Positions 43,978 through 52,226 of a stretch of DNA of 64,000 nt are shown piece after piece (within the stretch, counting starts at the first letter, position 1; every line of letters starts with the position of its first letter). The stretch spans positions 62,001-126,000 of the forward strand of contig CAMXIF010000002.1 in NCBI GenBank assembly GCA_947243845.1, written 5' to 3'. The stretch comes from an uncultured bacterium (GTDB lineage: Bacteria > Bacillota > Clostridia > Lachnospirales > Lachnospiraceae). The notes beneath the pieces are model-generated. The model had not been told where the DNA came from and did no database searches. It saw only the letters and a program-made list of their open reading frames with translations. The position numbers and the translations under genes were made by a program.

Positions 43978-45647
43978 CAGGATAACAACACTCCTTTCTC
44001 CCCGGCCTCCTCTGCCCTCTCCTCGTCAGACGGCCCGAACGTATAGCCAAACAGCAGCGGAAATGCCGCAAACAACCCGTAGGCATAGCGAAACTCATTG
44101 TACACCGGCGTGGCCAGAAGCAGACTGCCTAGCAGCATGATGTATGGTACATAACACATGGCATTTCTCCTCTGCCAGGCCAGATAGGCAAGGCCGAACA
44201 ACATCACCCAGGTATTGAGGCCCAGGCTCCACACCTTATTATATAAGTCCTGAAATCCCATCAGGAATTTTCCCATGGAAAGACTGTTGTCATAGGTAAA
44301 AAGCTTCCTCTCATTGGTAATCCCAAAGGGATTATCCACCATAAAATATTCTCCATAGAGATACTGATCATGCGGTATCCTGTAAGCCCAGTACCCCGCA
44401 GTCTGCCGAACCTCTCCCTCCAAATACAGCATGGGATTCCGCAGTCCCACCCGCAGCCACAGCTTAAAGTAATCCCACTTATGCTCCGCAATCACTTCCT
44501 GATTGCCCTCTTCCCGAATCAGGTTTTTGGTCACATCAAACAGGTATGGATTATAATATTCTTCCATCTTTTCCAAGGGCAGTACTTCCCCGATCATGGC
44601 AATCTCTTCCTCCGTCAGACTGCCGCCTCTCATATAGGCACAGAGAAGATGCTGGGTGGGCATGGTCAATCCCTCGATCGTATCCGCCTTCTCCACCTGC
44701 AATCCCCTGAGGACTGGCCCCTGATAGAGAAGATAACAGATAAGGACTGCGGCGGCACATAAAAGTGTCCGAACAGGAACAGTTCTGCCATTGCCATTCC
44801 CGCTGCAACACCACCTATGTATAATCAGCACAAACGCCGTACCCACAAAAATTAAAATTCCATTACTGCGCAAAAGACAAACTGACAGTCCTGTCACAAA
44901 ATAGAGTAACCATTGCCAGCCGCTCTTTCCTTTTTCCAGATCAAACGTATGGCTCATCCAGGTAAAGAACAACAGCGCTGATACAAAAAAGGCATCTTTA
45001 CCCATACAGATGCTCAACATCCCATGTACGGGAAGAGCGATATAAAATGCAAATGCCAGAATAAGCCACACCATACGCGTTCCCCGCTTATACAGCACAT
45101 ACAGACAAAAAGCAAAGGTAAATGCCACAAGCGCCATCTGCCAGAAAGTATAAAAAGCCACCGCCCCCGTATAGGTACCCGACAGACGATAACCGATATT
45201 GACAAATAACTGCATGATCATCGTATGGAAAAAGGGGTGGTGATTCGACCTGGCTTTCCAGCCCAGAATCTGTTCCATCTGCCATATGGCATCGTTATTG
45301 AACCATGTGGGATAATACATCAGATAATATGGCAGATAACTGAGCAGACATACCAGAAAAAATCCCAGGAACACATACCACTTACCTGTCCTTTTTTTCT
45401 GTGCCGGCATCCACTGTCCTAAAAAAGTATCCTTCCGGGAAATGATAAAGCATAAAACAAACAAAACCCCATAACCGATAAGCGCCCACAATAAAATCCG
45501 GCCTATATTCTGCAGGTTGGAATACTCCGCCGATTTCTGCCAGTTTCCCAGAACAATAAACGCCGCATAGCACAGTGAAAAGGGAACCAGCACCAGAAAC
45601 TGCCGTCCGGTAGGCAACGTTATTCTCTTTCTCTCCCGTATCTCCAT
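43977..45647 (-). CDS. DUF6020-family multipass membrane protein
   Basis: About 556 residues, taken from the ATG behind GGAGAAAAGG; another ATG four codons upstream is possible. About 11-12 membrane segments. Between them lie MYYPTWFNNDAIWQMEQILG, SNHHPFFHTMI and ICMGKDAFFVSALLFF, a pattern shared with the partial gene at the right window edge (CSAKDALFTSALLLL). The layout suggests a GT-C type glycosyltransferase or related lipid-sugar enzyme. Role unproven. The gene is in front of the Dlt-like module and coupled to it. Confidence 0.7.
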   Translation of the reverse strand: MEIRERKRITLPTGRQFLVLVPFSLCYAAFIVLGNWQKSAEYSNLQNIGRILLWALIGYGVLFVLCFIISRKDTFLGQWMPAQKKRTGKWYVFLGFFLVCLLSYLPYYLMYYPTWFNNDAIWQMEQILGWKARSNHHPFFHTMIMQLFVNIGYRLSGTYTGAVAFYTFWQMALVAFTFAFCLYVLYKRGTRMVWLILAFAFYIALPVHGMLSICMGKDAFFVSALLFFTWMSHTFDLEKGKSGWQWLLYFVTGLSVCLLRSNGILIFVGTAFVLIIHRWCCSGNGNGRTVPVRTLLCAAAVLICYLLYQGPVLRGLQVEKADTIEGLTMPTQHLLCAYMRGGSLTEEEIAMIGEVLPLEKMEEYYNPYLFDVTKNLIREEGNQEVIAEHKWDYFKLWLRVGLRNPMLYLEGEVRQTAGYWAYRIPHDQYLYGEYFMVDNPFGITNERKLFTYDNSLSMGKFLMGFQDLYNKVWSLGLNTWVMLFGLAYLAWQRRNAMCYVPYIMLLGSLLLATPVYNEFRYAYGLFAAFPLLFGYTFGPSDEERAEEAGEKGVLLS

Positions 45648-45664
45648 CCTTTTCTCCATTCTTC

Positions 45665-46783
45665 TTACACACTACTAAACTGCCGTATCAATTCCACATA
45701 TTTCTCTGTCGTAAAATCTTTGGCGCGTCTCACGGACATTTCCCGATAATGCGCCATCTTCCCGGCATCCTCCAGCATATTGCTTATCTGTGCTGCCAGA
45801 TTTCTTTCTTCCTCCGTTATGACACCTGCGTCATAATTCGCCTCGGGACTCATATTGTTAATCAATATCCCATATTGGTCTTCCAGAATCTCCGCCGGCC
45901 CCGTAGGACAATCAGTGGCGATTGCCGGAAGCCCCAGTGCCATAGCCTCCACCAGCGCGTTTGGAAATCCTTCCCGGTAAGAAGTCAGCACATACAATGC
46001 CGCACTTTGCAGATAGGGAAAAGGGTTCCGTTGCATCCCCGTAAAATACACATCCTCTCCCACGCCCAGCTCTACGGCCAGCTTCTTATATGCCCTAAAC
46101 TCGCCATCCCCAATAATCATCAGTCTGGCATCGTTGATCTTCTGCTTTACCAGCGCAAACGCCTTGATCAGATGCCAGAATCCTTTGACATCATCCTCCC
46201 GTCCCATAGAAACAATGATGGGGCCGTGTTCTTTCCAGGGCATCTGCGGTTTCTCCGCCTGCGCCTTCGCCTGCAGATCCGCCATATCCAAAGGATTGTA
46301 CAGCGTCACTGCCTTATCGCATCCATACTTTGCCTGCAGTTCCTCCGCAATCCCCTTAGAGCAGCACAATATCTTATCCGACCGTTTGACTAAAAGACGG
46401 ATTCTCCCCTCATCTTCCATATCCATATAACTGCGCAGACCCACCCATATCTTCGCGCGTTTTCCGGAAAGGACATTGACAATGTTGGCCGTAGCGCCAA
46501 AACTATAGGCAATGTCCGTCTGCAGCTGCCGTTTCAGCTGCCGCACCTTCAGACTGCGCTGTATAACACGAAATACCTTTCCTGCCAGCCCTTCTTTCAC
46601 ACCCAGATGGATGTCAATCACATGAAGTCCCGCAATATCGTAGGCAATGTCGTGGGAGTCAAACAGTACGATGCAGACTTCATAATATGGCGCAAGCAGT
46701 CTTGCCGTGGCCACACAGATCCGCTCAAAACCTCCCTGATGCAGCATTGGCACAATGAGCATCACTTTCTTCTTCTGATTCAT
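45665..46783 (-). CDS. Glycosyltransferase family 4
   Basis: 372 residues. LIVPMLHQGGFERICVATA is the GT4 opening, with Phe in place of Ala in the usual GGAE loop. VSMGREDDVKGFWHLIKAFA, TSYREGFPNALVEAMALG (EX7E) and ATDCPTGPAEIL follow. A good ribosome site (GGAGTATAACAT) precedes the ATG. It sits between another GT4 and the DUF6020 gene, with small gaps, so it is co-transcribed. It probably adds one sugar of the repeat unit; the donor is unknown. Confidence 0.9.
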   Translation of the reverse strand: MNQKKKVMLIVPMLHQGGFERICVATARLLAPYYEVCIVLFDSHDIAYDIAGLHVIDIHLGVKEGLAGKVFRVIQRSLKVRQLKRQLQTDIAYSFGATANIVNVLSGKRAKIWVGLRSYMDMEDEGRIRLLVKRSDKILCCSKGIAEELQAKYGCDKAVTLYNPLDMADLQAKAQAEKPQMPWKEHGPIIVSMGREDDVKGFWHLIKAFALVKQKINDARLMIIGDGEFRAYKKLAVELGVGEDVYFTGMQRNPFPYLQSAALYVLTSYREGFPNALVEAMALGLPAIATDCPTGPAEILEDQYGILINNMSPEANYDAGVITEEERNLAAQISNMLEDAGKMAHYREMSVRRAKDFTTEKYVELIRQFSSV

Positions 46784-46819
46784 ATGTTATACTCCTGATA
46801 CTCCTCTTTCCTATATAAA

Positions 46820-47968
46820 CTATTCCAACGTCCCTGTCAAATAAAACCGCTCCAGCCGTCTTGCCTGCTCCTGCACGTCAAAGCCGGCCTCCTTGACCGC
46901 TTCACATCTGTCCCGCCTCACATACACCAGACTGCGTTCCACTTCCCCGGCCCACTGATCTGCACCATCCTCCAGACTATGAAAACTTACCAGATCACTG
47001 ATCCCTACTTCTGTGGTAATCCGGTCGGAAATGATACACCGCAGACCTGCTGCCTGAGCCTCCACCACAGTTCCCGGCAGTCCCTCAAAACGGGATGGAA
47101 AAAGGAATAAGTCAAAAGCCTGGTAATAAGCTTCCACATCTTTATGATTCCCCAGAAACAGCACATCCTTCTCCACGCCAAGTGCCGCCGCCTGGGCCTT
47201 GGCCGCCGCCATCCCTTCACCTTCCCCTAACAAAAGGAGTTTGCAGGTCTTACCCTCTTTCTCCAGATTCTGATGCAGTCTGCCAAAAATCTCCAACAAG
47301 AACTCATGATTTTTGGAATAATGGAATCTGCCCACATGTCCGATCACAAAACTGTCACCCAAAGAAAGTTCCGCCCGCATCTTCTCCCTCACGGCCGCAT
47401 TAAACCGGAATCTCTGGGCATTAATGGCATTGGGAACCAAACGCGCCTTGGGCGAACCGCTCCACTTCGATCCAAATACAGCCTCACCGGCCTCCTTGGA
47501 ACAGGCCAGACAATAATCCGCCTTTTTCAGTAACGGAAGCCGCAATAGTTTGGTTATAATCCCTTTGATGCCTTTATCCACACCTGCGCTTCTGGCATGA
47601 GCGCACACCACGGGAATGCCCGCCTTTTTAGCCTGCGGCAGATAGATGGCTGCTGTGCTGGTCATATGTCCCTGCACCACTGCAAACTCATGATGCACCT
47701 GAAAGAAATCCCGCGCCGCACGGCGATATGCGGCATAATTATAGACCATAAATTTAGGAAGCGCATAAACCTTTCCGCCCAGCGCCTCCACTTCTTCTTC
47801 ATAAAAATGTTTCTGACAAGCCGCAGACCCGATGTCCCTGCGATGTATCAGAAAATCAAACTGTACTTTGTCCCTGTCCATGCAGCGGTACAGATCCATC
47901 ACTCTGCTCTCTGCGCCGCCAAGATTCAAGCCGCCCAGCACATGCAGTACCCGCACCGGTTCTCCCAT
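46820..47968 (-). CDS. Glycosyltransferase family 4
   Basis: 382 residues. It opens VLHVLGGLNLGGAESRVMDLYR and has LLGEGEGMAAAKAQAAALGV, FPSRFEGLPGTVVEAQAAG (EX7E) and a final arginine-rich helix. The GGAES loop and the VMDLYRxMDRDKVQFDFL stretch mark a subgroup common in Bacillota capsule loci (EpsF-like). AGGAGGCACTT lies just before the ATG. It is 27 bases after the DUF2334 gene, a likely partner in assembly of the same glycan. Confidence 0.9.
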   Translation of the reverse strand: MGEPVRVLHVLGGLNLGGAESRVMDLYRCMDRDKVQFDFLIHRRDIGSAACQKHFYEEEVEALGGKVYALPKFMVYNYAAYRRAARDFFQVHHEFAVVQGHMTSTAAIYLPQAKKAGIPVVCAHARSAGVDKGIKGIITKLLRLPLLKKADYCLACSKEAGEAVFGSKWSGSPKARLVPNAINAQRFRFNAAVREKMRAELSLGDSFVIGHVGRFHYSKNHEFLLEIFGRLHQNLEKEGKTCKLLLLGEGEGMAAAKAQAAALGVEKDVLFLGNHKDVEAYYQAFDLFLFPSRFEGLPGTVVEAQAAGLRCIISDRITTEVGISDLVSFHSLEDGADQWAGEVERSLVYVRRDRCEAVKEAGFDVQEQARRLERFYLTGTLE

Positions 47969-47995
47969 AAGTGCCTCCTATCTTCAAATCCTCAT

Positions 47996-48724
47996 CTACA
48001 GAAGTTTCACCAATATATGTTTCAATGCCGCCAGTGTATACTCTCTCATATGCCCTATAGCCGTCCTTTTAACCGGCTTTTCCTGCAGATATTCCCCATA
48101 GGATATCATTTTATGTTCCACGAATATCTTCCGGTATTTTTCCAGATCCTGATCACGCAGCGTATTGGTGTGCACCACCATTGTGGTAAACCCTTTGTCT
48201 TTCTTAAGGCTGCTTTCCAACCGAAAAGAAATGGGATAAAAAGTAAGTCCCTGCCGCAGGTAAGGCCTGCTCCCAAATCCATCCGTCAACCCTTTAAATC
48301 CGGTCTGCTTTAGGACCCGCAAAGTATTCCGGTCATAGGAATGGGCCGGCGCCATAAACAGATTTGTTATTATTCCATGCTCTGCCAGAATCTCTTTTCC
48401 ATGCTCCAGCATGGCAAGCTGTTCCTCATAGGACACACCCGCGAACTCTGAGAAATCATTCAGGGGGAAAACACCGCCCTTCCTCTGTGTGTACACATGA
48501 TAACAACCGTGCTGGGCGACCACCCAGCCCCCCTCTTGGCGCTTCTTGACATATTCCCAGAAATCTTCCCGAAAAGCGTCCCGGTTCAGGTTCTCATCCC
48601 GGTTATCCGGCACCACACCAATCAACGGCTTAATATCAAATTCATCCAAAAGCGCCGCAAACGCCTGAAATTTTTCCCAATCCATGCCAGCCGAGATATC
48701 GTCCAGCCGAACCGCAATCCTCAT
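47996..48724 (-). CDS. DUF2334-type polysaccharide deacetylase-like protein
   Basis: 242 residues, no signal peptide. MRIAVRLDDISAGMDW has the double Asp (8-9), VVAQHGCYHVYT gives the His-x3-His metal pair, and FMAPAHSYD and LTDGFGSRPY follow, all features of the DUF2334 branch of the CE4/NodB fold. It lies directly after a formyltransferase-like gene and a palindromic repeat, so a deacetylate-then-formylate pair on an amino sugar is possible. AAGGATTAAGGT precedes the ATG. It is unrelated in close sequence to the CE4-like gene at 34.4 kb. Confidence 0.8.
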   Translation of the reverse strand: MRIAVRLDDISAGMDWEKFQAFAALLDEFDIKPLIGVVPDNRDENLNRDAFREDFWEYVKKRQEGGWVVAQHGCYHVYTQRKGGVFPLNDFSEFAGVSYEEQLAMLEHGKEILAEHGIITNLFMAPAHSYDRNTLRVLKQTGFKGLTDGFGSRPYLRQGLTFYPISFRLESSLKKDKGFTTMVVHTNTLRDQDLEKYRKIFVEHKMISYGEYLQEKPVKRTAIGHMREYTLAALKHILVKLL

Positions 48725-48750
48725 ACCTTAATCCTTCCCCGCCATTACGC

Positions 48751-48845
48751 AGAAAATGCCGAATTTCAGGCATCCTCCCATGCAAAACTTAGTACTTCTC
48801 AGCGAAGAAGCCCCTGCTGCTGAGCTTTAGAAGTACTTTTCGCAT
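48751..48845. repeat. Palindromic intergenic element, family A copy 2
   Basis: AAATGCCGAATTTCAGGCAT forms the small hairpin. GTACTTCT at 48792-48799 pairs with AGAAGTAC near 48829-48836, the stem extended by ATGCAAAA against TTTTCGCAT. The loop holds a CTCAGC.../CTGCTGCTGAG stem as in copy 1 at 12.5 kb. Both copies lie right after a stop codon, in the same orientation. There is no T-run for an intrinsic terminator. Confidence 0.65.
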
Positions 48846-48848
48846 TTC

Positions 48849-49769
48849 TTACACTAACATATCCCCTGCCTGCAGACTGCGGACACATTCGTACCGGTCT
48901 ATCAAAAGCGATCCGTCCACCGTCCGCACCACCAGTTTCCCGTCAAACACATCGATCACTTCGCCGGGGGCATACGCCGAGAAGTCTATCATCTCGTCAA
49001 AGGGATGGGCTTCCCATACCCGTACCTCATTCTCCCCGCACATCGCAAAGGCTCCCGGAAAAGGCTCCGCCACCCCGCGGATTAGATTGTAAATCTCACG
49101 GGTTCTGGCATGAAAATCTATCTTACCGTCCGCTGCAGTACGCTTCTCGTACCAGGAATCAAAATCCTTAGAATCTGTGCGAATCACGATTGCATCCTCC
49201 TCATAGGCTTTTAGCAGCTTACGAATCAGGTTTTTGGAACAAATCATATTCTTATACTGTGCCGTACGGATATCATCATGGGGCGTGATAGAAAACATCT
49301 CTGTCGCAAACACATTGGGGCTGTCCGCCTTCTCATCATAACGAAACAGGTTCAGATTAAACCGGGAATCCCCCAGAATGATAGACCAGTTTAAGGGAGA
49401 ACGGCCTCTGCCAAAGGGCAAATAACCGCTGTTGCCATGAAATCCATAGACGCCGTACCGAAAACAGTCCAGAACAGATTTGGGCATCAGTCTCTGCCAG
49501 CCCATGGAGATGCCAATGTCAAATTCATTATCCTGCATAAAGTTCTGTGTCTTTTCGTCTGTCAGGAAATAACTGTCCGCCTCATGCACCGGAATCCCAT
49601 ATTTCTCCGTAAGGATGGAAAGCCCTTTATATCCCGATACCTGATTCTTCTTTGTGACCTCCGGGCTGATGGTAATCACCAGATCCACCGGGCAAATCTG
49701 CTCCTGAATAAATGTCACAATATTTTCAGAAGTATCTTTTACGCCAAACACGACTACCTTGTATTTCAT
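48849..49769 (-). CDS. Sugar N-formyltransferase-like protein (ArnA/FMT fold)
   Basis: About 306 residues from the ATG (MKYKVVVFGVKD) behind GAGG; an ATG four codons upstream overlaps the previous stop (ATGA) but lacks a ribosome site. N-terminal core: YGFHGNSGYLPFGRGRSPLNW with His111, and Asp149 in KADSPN; the usual Asn of the triad is Gly109 here. The C-terminal domain from about 215 (IDFHARTREIYNLIRGVAEP, FPGAF) matches the linker and OB-like domain of ArnA and related UDP-amino-sugar formyltransferases. A 4-amino sugar made by the pglE/pglF-type enzymes is a possible substrate. The Asn loss makes activity uncertain. Confidence 0.75.
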   Translation of the reverse strand: MKYKVVVFGVKDTSENIVTFIQEQICPVDLVITISPEVTKKNQVSGYKGLSILTEKYGIPVHEADSYFLTDEKTQNFMQDNEFDIGISMGWQRLMPKSVLDCFRYGVYGFHGNSGYLPFGRGRSPLNWSIILGDSRFNLNLFRYDEKADSPNVFATEMFSITPHDDIRTAQYKNMICSKNLIRKLLKAYEEDAIVIRTDSKDFDSWYEKRTAADGKIDFHARTREIYNLIRGVAEPFPGAFAMCGENEVRVWEAHPFDEMIDFSAYAPGEVIDVFDGKLVVRTVDGSLLIDRYECVRSLQAGDMLV

Positions 49770-49777
49770 AAAATACC

Positions 49778-50755
49778 TCATTTCAAATAATCTTTATACC
49801 AATCAATCGCCAGCGCAATCCCTCTCTCAAAATCATATTCCGGATCATACCCCAGCAGTTCCCTGGCTTTAGTAATATCTGCATTGGAATCCCGCACATC
49901 GCCCTTTCTCGGAGGCCCGAAATTGGGTTCCACATCTTTGCCCAGCGCTTTGCAGAGATGATAATAAATGTCGATCAGGAAAAGCCTGCCGCCTGCGCCG
50001 ATATTAAAAGCCTGTCCGGCCGCATCGCCGGAAGCCTTGCAGGCCCGCAGATTCGCCTCGATCACATTATCGATATAAGTGAAATCCCTGGACTGCTTCC
50101 CGTCCCCATTGATAGTGGGCACTTCCCCGTGGAGCAGCTGTTTGATAAACTTCGGAATAACCGCTGCATACATGCCGTTCGGATCCTGTCTGCGTCCAAA
50201 TACATTGAAATAACGGAGTCCATAGGTATCCAGTCCATACAATTCTTTATAAAGACGTCCATACTCTTCGTCCACTCTCTTTGTCAGCGCATAAGGGGAG
50301 ATTACCTTTCCCTCCTGCCCCTCTTTCTTCGGCAGTGTCGGAGAATCCCCGTAAACAGAAGAACTGGATGCATAGACAAACTTCTTCACGCCGTTTATCC
50401 TGGACGCTTCCATCATATTTAAAGTGCCGCGGATGTTAATCTCCTCATACAGAAGCGGCATCTCGATGCTTCTGGGCACACTCCCCCAGGCCGCCTGCTG
50501 TAACACATAATCCACACCCTCCGTTGCTTCTTTACAGATATCCAGGCTGCGGATATCACCTTTGATAAAGGTAAATCTCTCATTGGATAGTAACGGCTCA
50601 ATATTTTCATACTTACCGGTGGAAAGATCATCCAGGCACCGCACAGTATATCCCATGTCGATCAATGCCTCACACAGATTGGAGCCGATAAAACCGGCGC
50701 CGCCTCCCACCAAAAATACCGCGTCTTTGTCAAACTGAATGTCCTGATAACCCAT
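49778..50755 (-). CDS. tviC: UDP-N-acetylglucosamine/UDP-GlcNAcA 4-epimerase (TviC/WbpP type)
   Basis: 325 residues from the ATG behind GAGG. It is an extended short-chain dehydrogenase: VGGGAGFIGSNL binds NAD, YASSSSVYG and PYALTK give the catalytic Ser and Tyr-x3-Lys, and the run AAWGSVPRS, RYFNVFGRRQDPNG and GDVRDSNADI is diagnostic of WbpP/TviC, which act on N-acetylated UDP-sugars. With the dehydrogenase upstream it should supply UDP-GalNAcA. An unrelated membrane protein gene separates the two. Family B copy 2 fills the gap before it. Confidence 0.9.
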   Translation of the reverse strand: MGYQDIQFDKDAVFLVGGGAGFIGSNLCEALIDMGYTVRCLDDLSTGKYENIEPLLSNERFTFIKGDIRSLDICKEATEGVDYVLQQAAWGSVPRSIEMPLLYEEINIRGTLNMMEASRINGVKKFVYASSSSVYGDSPTLPKKEGQEGKVISPYALTKRVDEEYGRLYKELYGLDTYGLRYFNVFGRRQDPNGMYAAVIPKFIKQLLHGEVPTINGDGKQSRDFTYIDNVIEANLRACKASGDAAGQAFNIGAGGRLFLIDIYYHLCKALGKDVEPNFGPPRKGDVRDSNADITKARELLGYDPEYDFERGIALAIDWYKDYLK

Positions 50756-50765
50756 TTTTAACCTC

Positions 50766-50874
50766 ATTTCTGCGCTGCTTTTGTCTCAACTATGTTGAGA
50801 CATTGCATTAAGCGAATTTGTGGCAAGCAACGCACAGACACAAATCCCGCGATTGAAAATCTCAATTTTCAATC
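50766..50874. repeat. Palindromic intergenic element, family B copy 2
   Basis: It has the same order as copy 1 at 42.8 kb: ATTTCTGCGCTGCTTTT, a TTGTGGCAAGCAACGCACAGA partner arm, ACACAAATCCCGC, then GATTGAAAA...TTTTCAATC at 50851-50874. This copy carries an extra perfect hairpin, TGTCTCAAC/GTTGAGACA with a TAT loop, absent in copy 1. The last hairpin supplies the final codons and stop of the upstream membrane protein gene. Confidence 0.75.
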
Positions 50875-52226
50875 TTACCCTTCACTTTATTTAATAATTC
50901 TCTCATCGACAAAAATAATGCCGTATAGAACAACGAAAACCCATATATCATATACCGGGAAAGACACATGATCGTCATGGAGGTGGCACACACATTTGCT
51001 GCAATAAACAAAAGCGCCGTCCCCATCACCCAGGCTGCATCATACCGGCCGGTACGCCATATATGCCATATCATCAGCCAGACTGCCAGCCCATAAAGAA
51101 GAAGCACAGCCCAATTAATCAGTGGATGCACCACGGCAATACTGCGGATAAAACCGTTGGTGCACAACAGGATATAATCGTACAGCCACTGGCCGAAGCA
51201 CACCGGAAGCAGCTTCTTAAGCATGGTTCCTGCCATCTCATCAGACATACTGCTCTGCTGATAATAGTCAATCTTACCCAGGCTGAAATAATAGGCGGAC
51301 AGATCCGCTTCCAGCACCTGGAACTTCAACACATCATGATGCTCCTCCAGATATTGTGCCCTCTGGGCAAAAGTCTCACCGCCGTATTGATAATTCAATC
51401 CCATGGCATCTGCCTCATCATAAAAGCGGTCAAAAAATTCCCGTTCAAGACTTCCGTCCTCAAAGACCTCTCCATCCTCCCGGTCACAGGCATAGATCAC
51501 ATTCGTCAGCGTGTTGACCTGCCCATAAGTGTTTCCCATAAAATATCCGGTAACAGCATAATTATAGATATGAACCGTCAGACTTCGCGCACCAAACACT
51601 ACAACCACAGCAAGTATCGGGAACAACAGCCGTCTATATTGTCTTCTGAGTAACATCTGCAAAAGCACTAATACCATCCACATCAATATGGTGGTCATCA
51701 TCTGCCCCCTGGTCATAGACAGCAGAAACGCCAAGATCAAACTGCCTGCTTTATCCCTCGTGTGCCCTTCCAGCAGCATCCGCAATAAGAAATACAGGAA
51801 AAAATAAAACAGCGGTATGCACAATGCCTCACTCATCACCGAATTTTCCAGAAAAATATGCAGAACCGACACATAGCGTGTCACCAAATGCGGTGCAAGA
51901 TGCAGCAGGACGACAAGCAGTTCCTCCCAGATATTCAATTTAAAATGCGAAGCAATGTACTCCGACAAAATCCATATACCAGCCGCCGTCAATAATCCCT
52001 GTGCCATCGCCGCTATCGTCAGATATCCCTCACCGCATATTGCCCGAAACAGGGCTAGAAAGAGCGGGTACAACGGTTCCCGATGGATATGCATTGTGAT
52101 ATACTGTTCGGAGTCATTATACACACCAACCCCGCCTGCGGCCAGCATCCCCCAGAAAAAGGCCAGCAGTCCGATCAGAATACAGCATGATTTAATTGAA
52201 ATCTTCTTTATTTTTACAATCTCCAA
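50862..52226 (-). CDS. Multipass membrane protein, possibly GT-C type
   Basis: 454 residues with about ten membrane segments. VGVYNDSEQYITMHIHREP lies just outside the first helix and puts an Asp where GT-C enzymes carry the catalytic acidic residue. A central extracellular loop (about 245-335) is rich in Glu and Tyr. The start is TTG, ten bases after GAGG, inside the end of the TviB-type gene; no ATG is available before the membrane segment. The stop codon comes from the family B repeat, so the native C-terminus may have been replaced. Function unknown. Confidence 0.6.
   Translation of the reverse strand: MEIVKIKKISIKSCCILIGLLAFFWGMLAAGGVGVYNDSEQYITMHIHREPLYPLFLALFRAICGEGYLTIAAMAQGLLTAAGIWILSEYIASHFKLNIWEELLVVLLHLAPHLVTRYVSVLHIFLENSVMSEALCIPLFYFFLYFLLRMLLEGHTRDKAGSLILAFLLSMTRGQMMTTILMWMVLVLLQMLLRRQYRRLLFPILAVVVVFGARSLTVHIYNYAVTGYFMGNTYGQVNTLTNVIYACDREDGEVFEDGSLEREFFDRFYDEADAMGLNYQYGGETFAQRAQYLEEHHDVLKFQVLEADLSAYYFSLGKIDYYQQSSMSDEMAGTMLKKLLPVCFGQWLYDYILLCTNGFIRSIAVVHPLINWAVLLLYGLAVWLMIWHIWRTGRYDAAWVMGTALLFIAANVCATSMTIMCLSRYMIYGFSLFYTALFLSMRELLNKVKGKIEN

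Noticed and set aside
42810..50874. Repeat families A and B as parts of a CRISPR array
   Set aside because: Copies are single, kilobases apart and internally palindromic; there are no regularly spaced repeats or cas genes.
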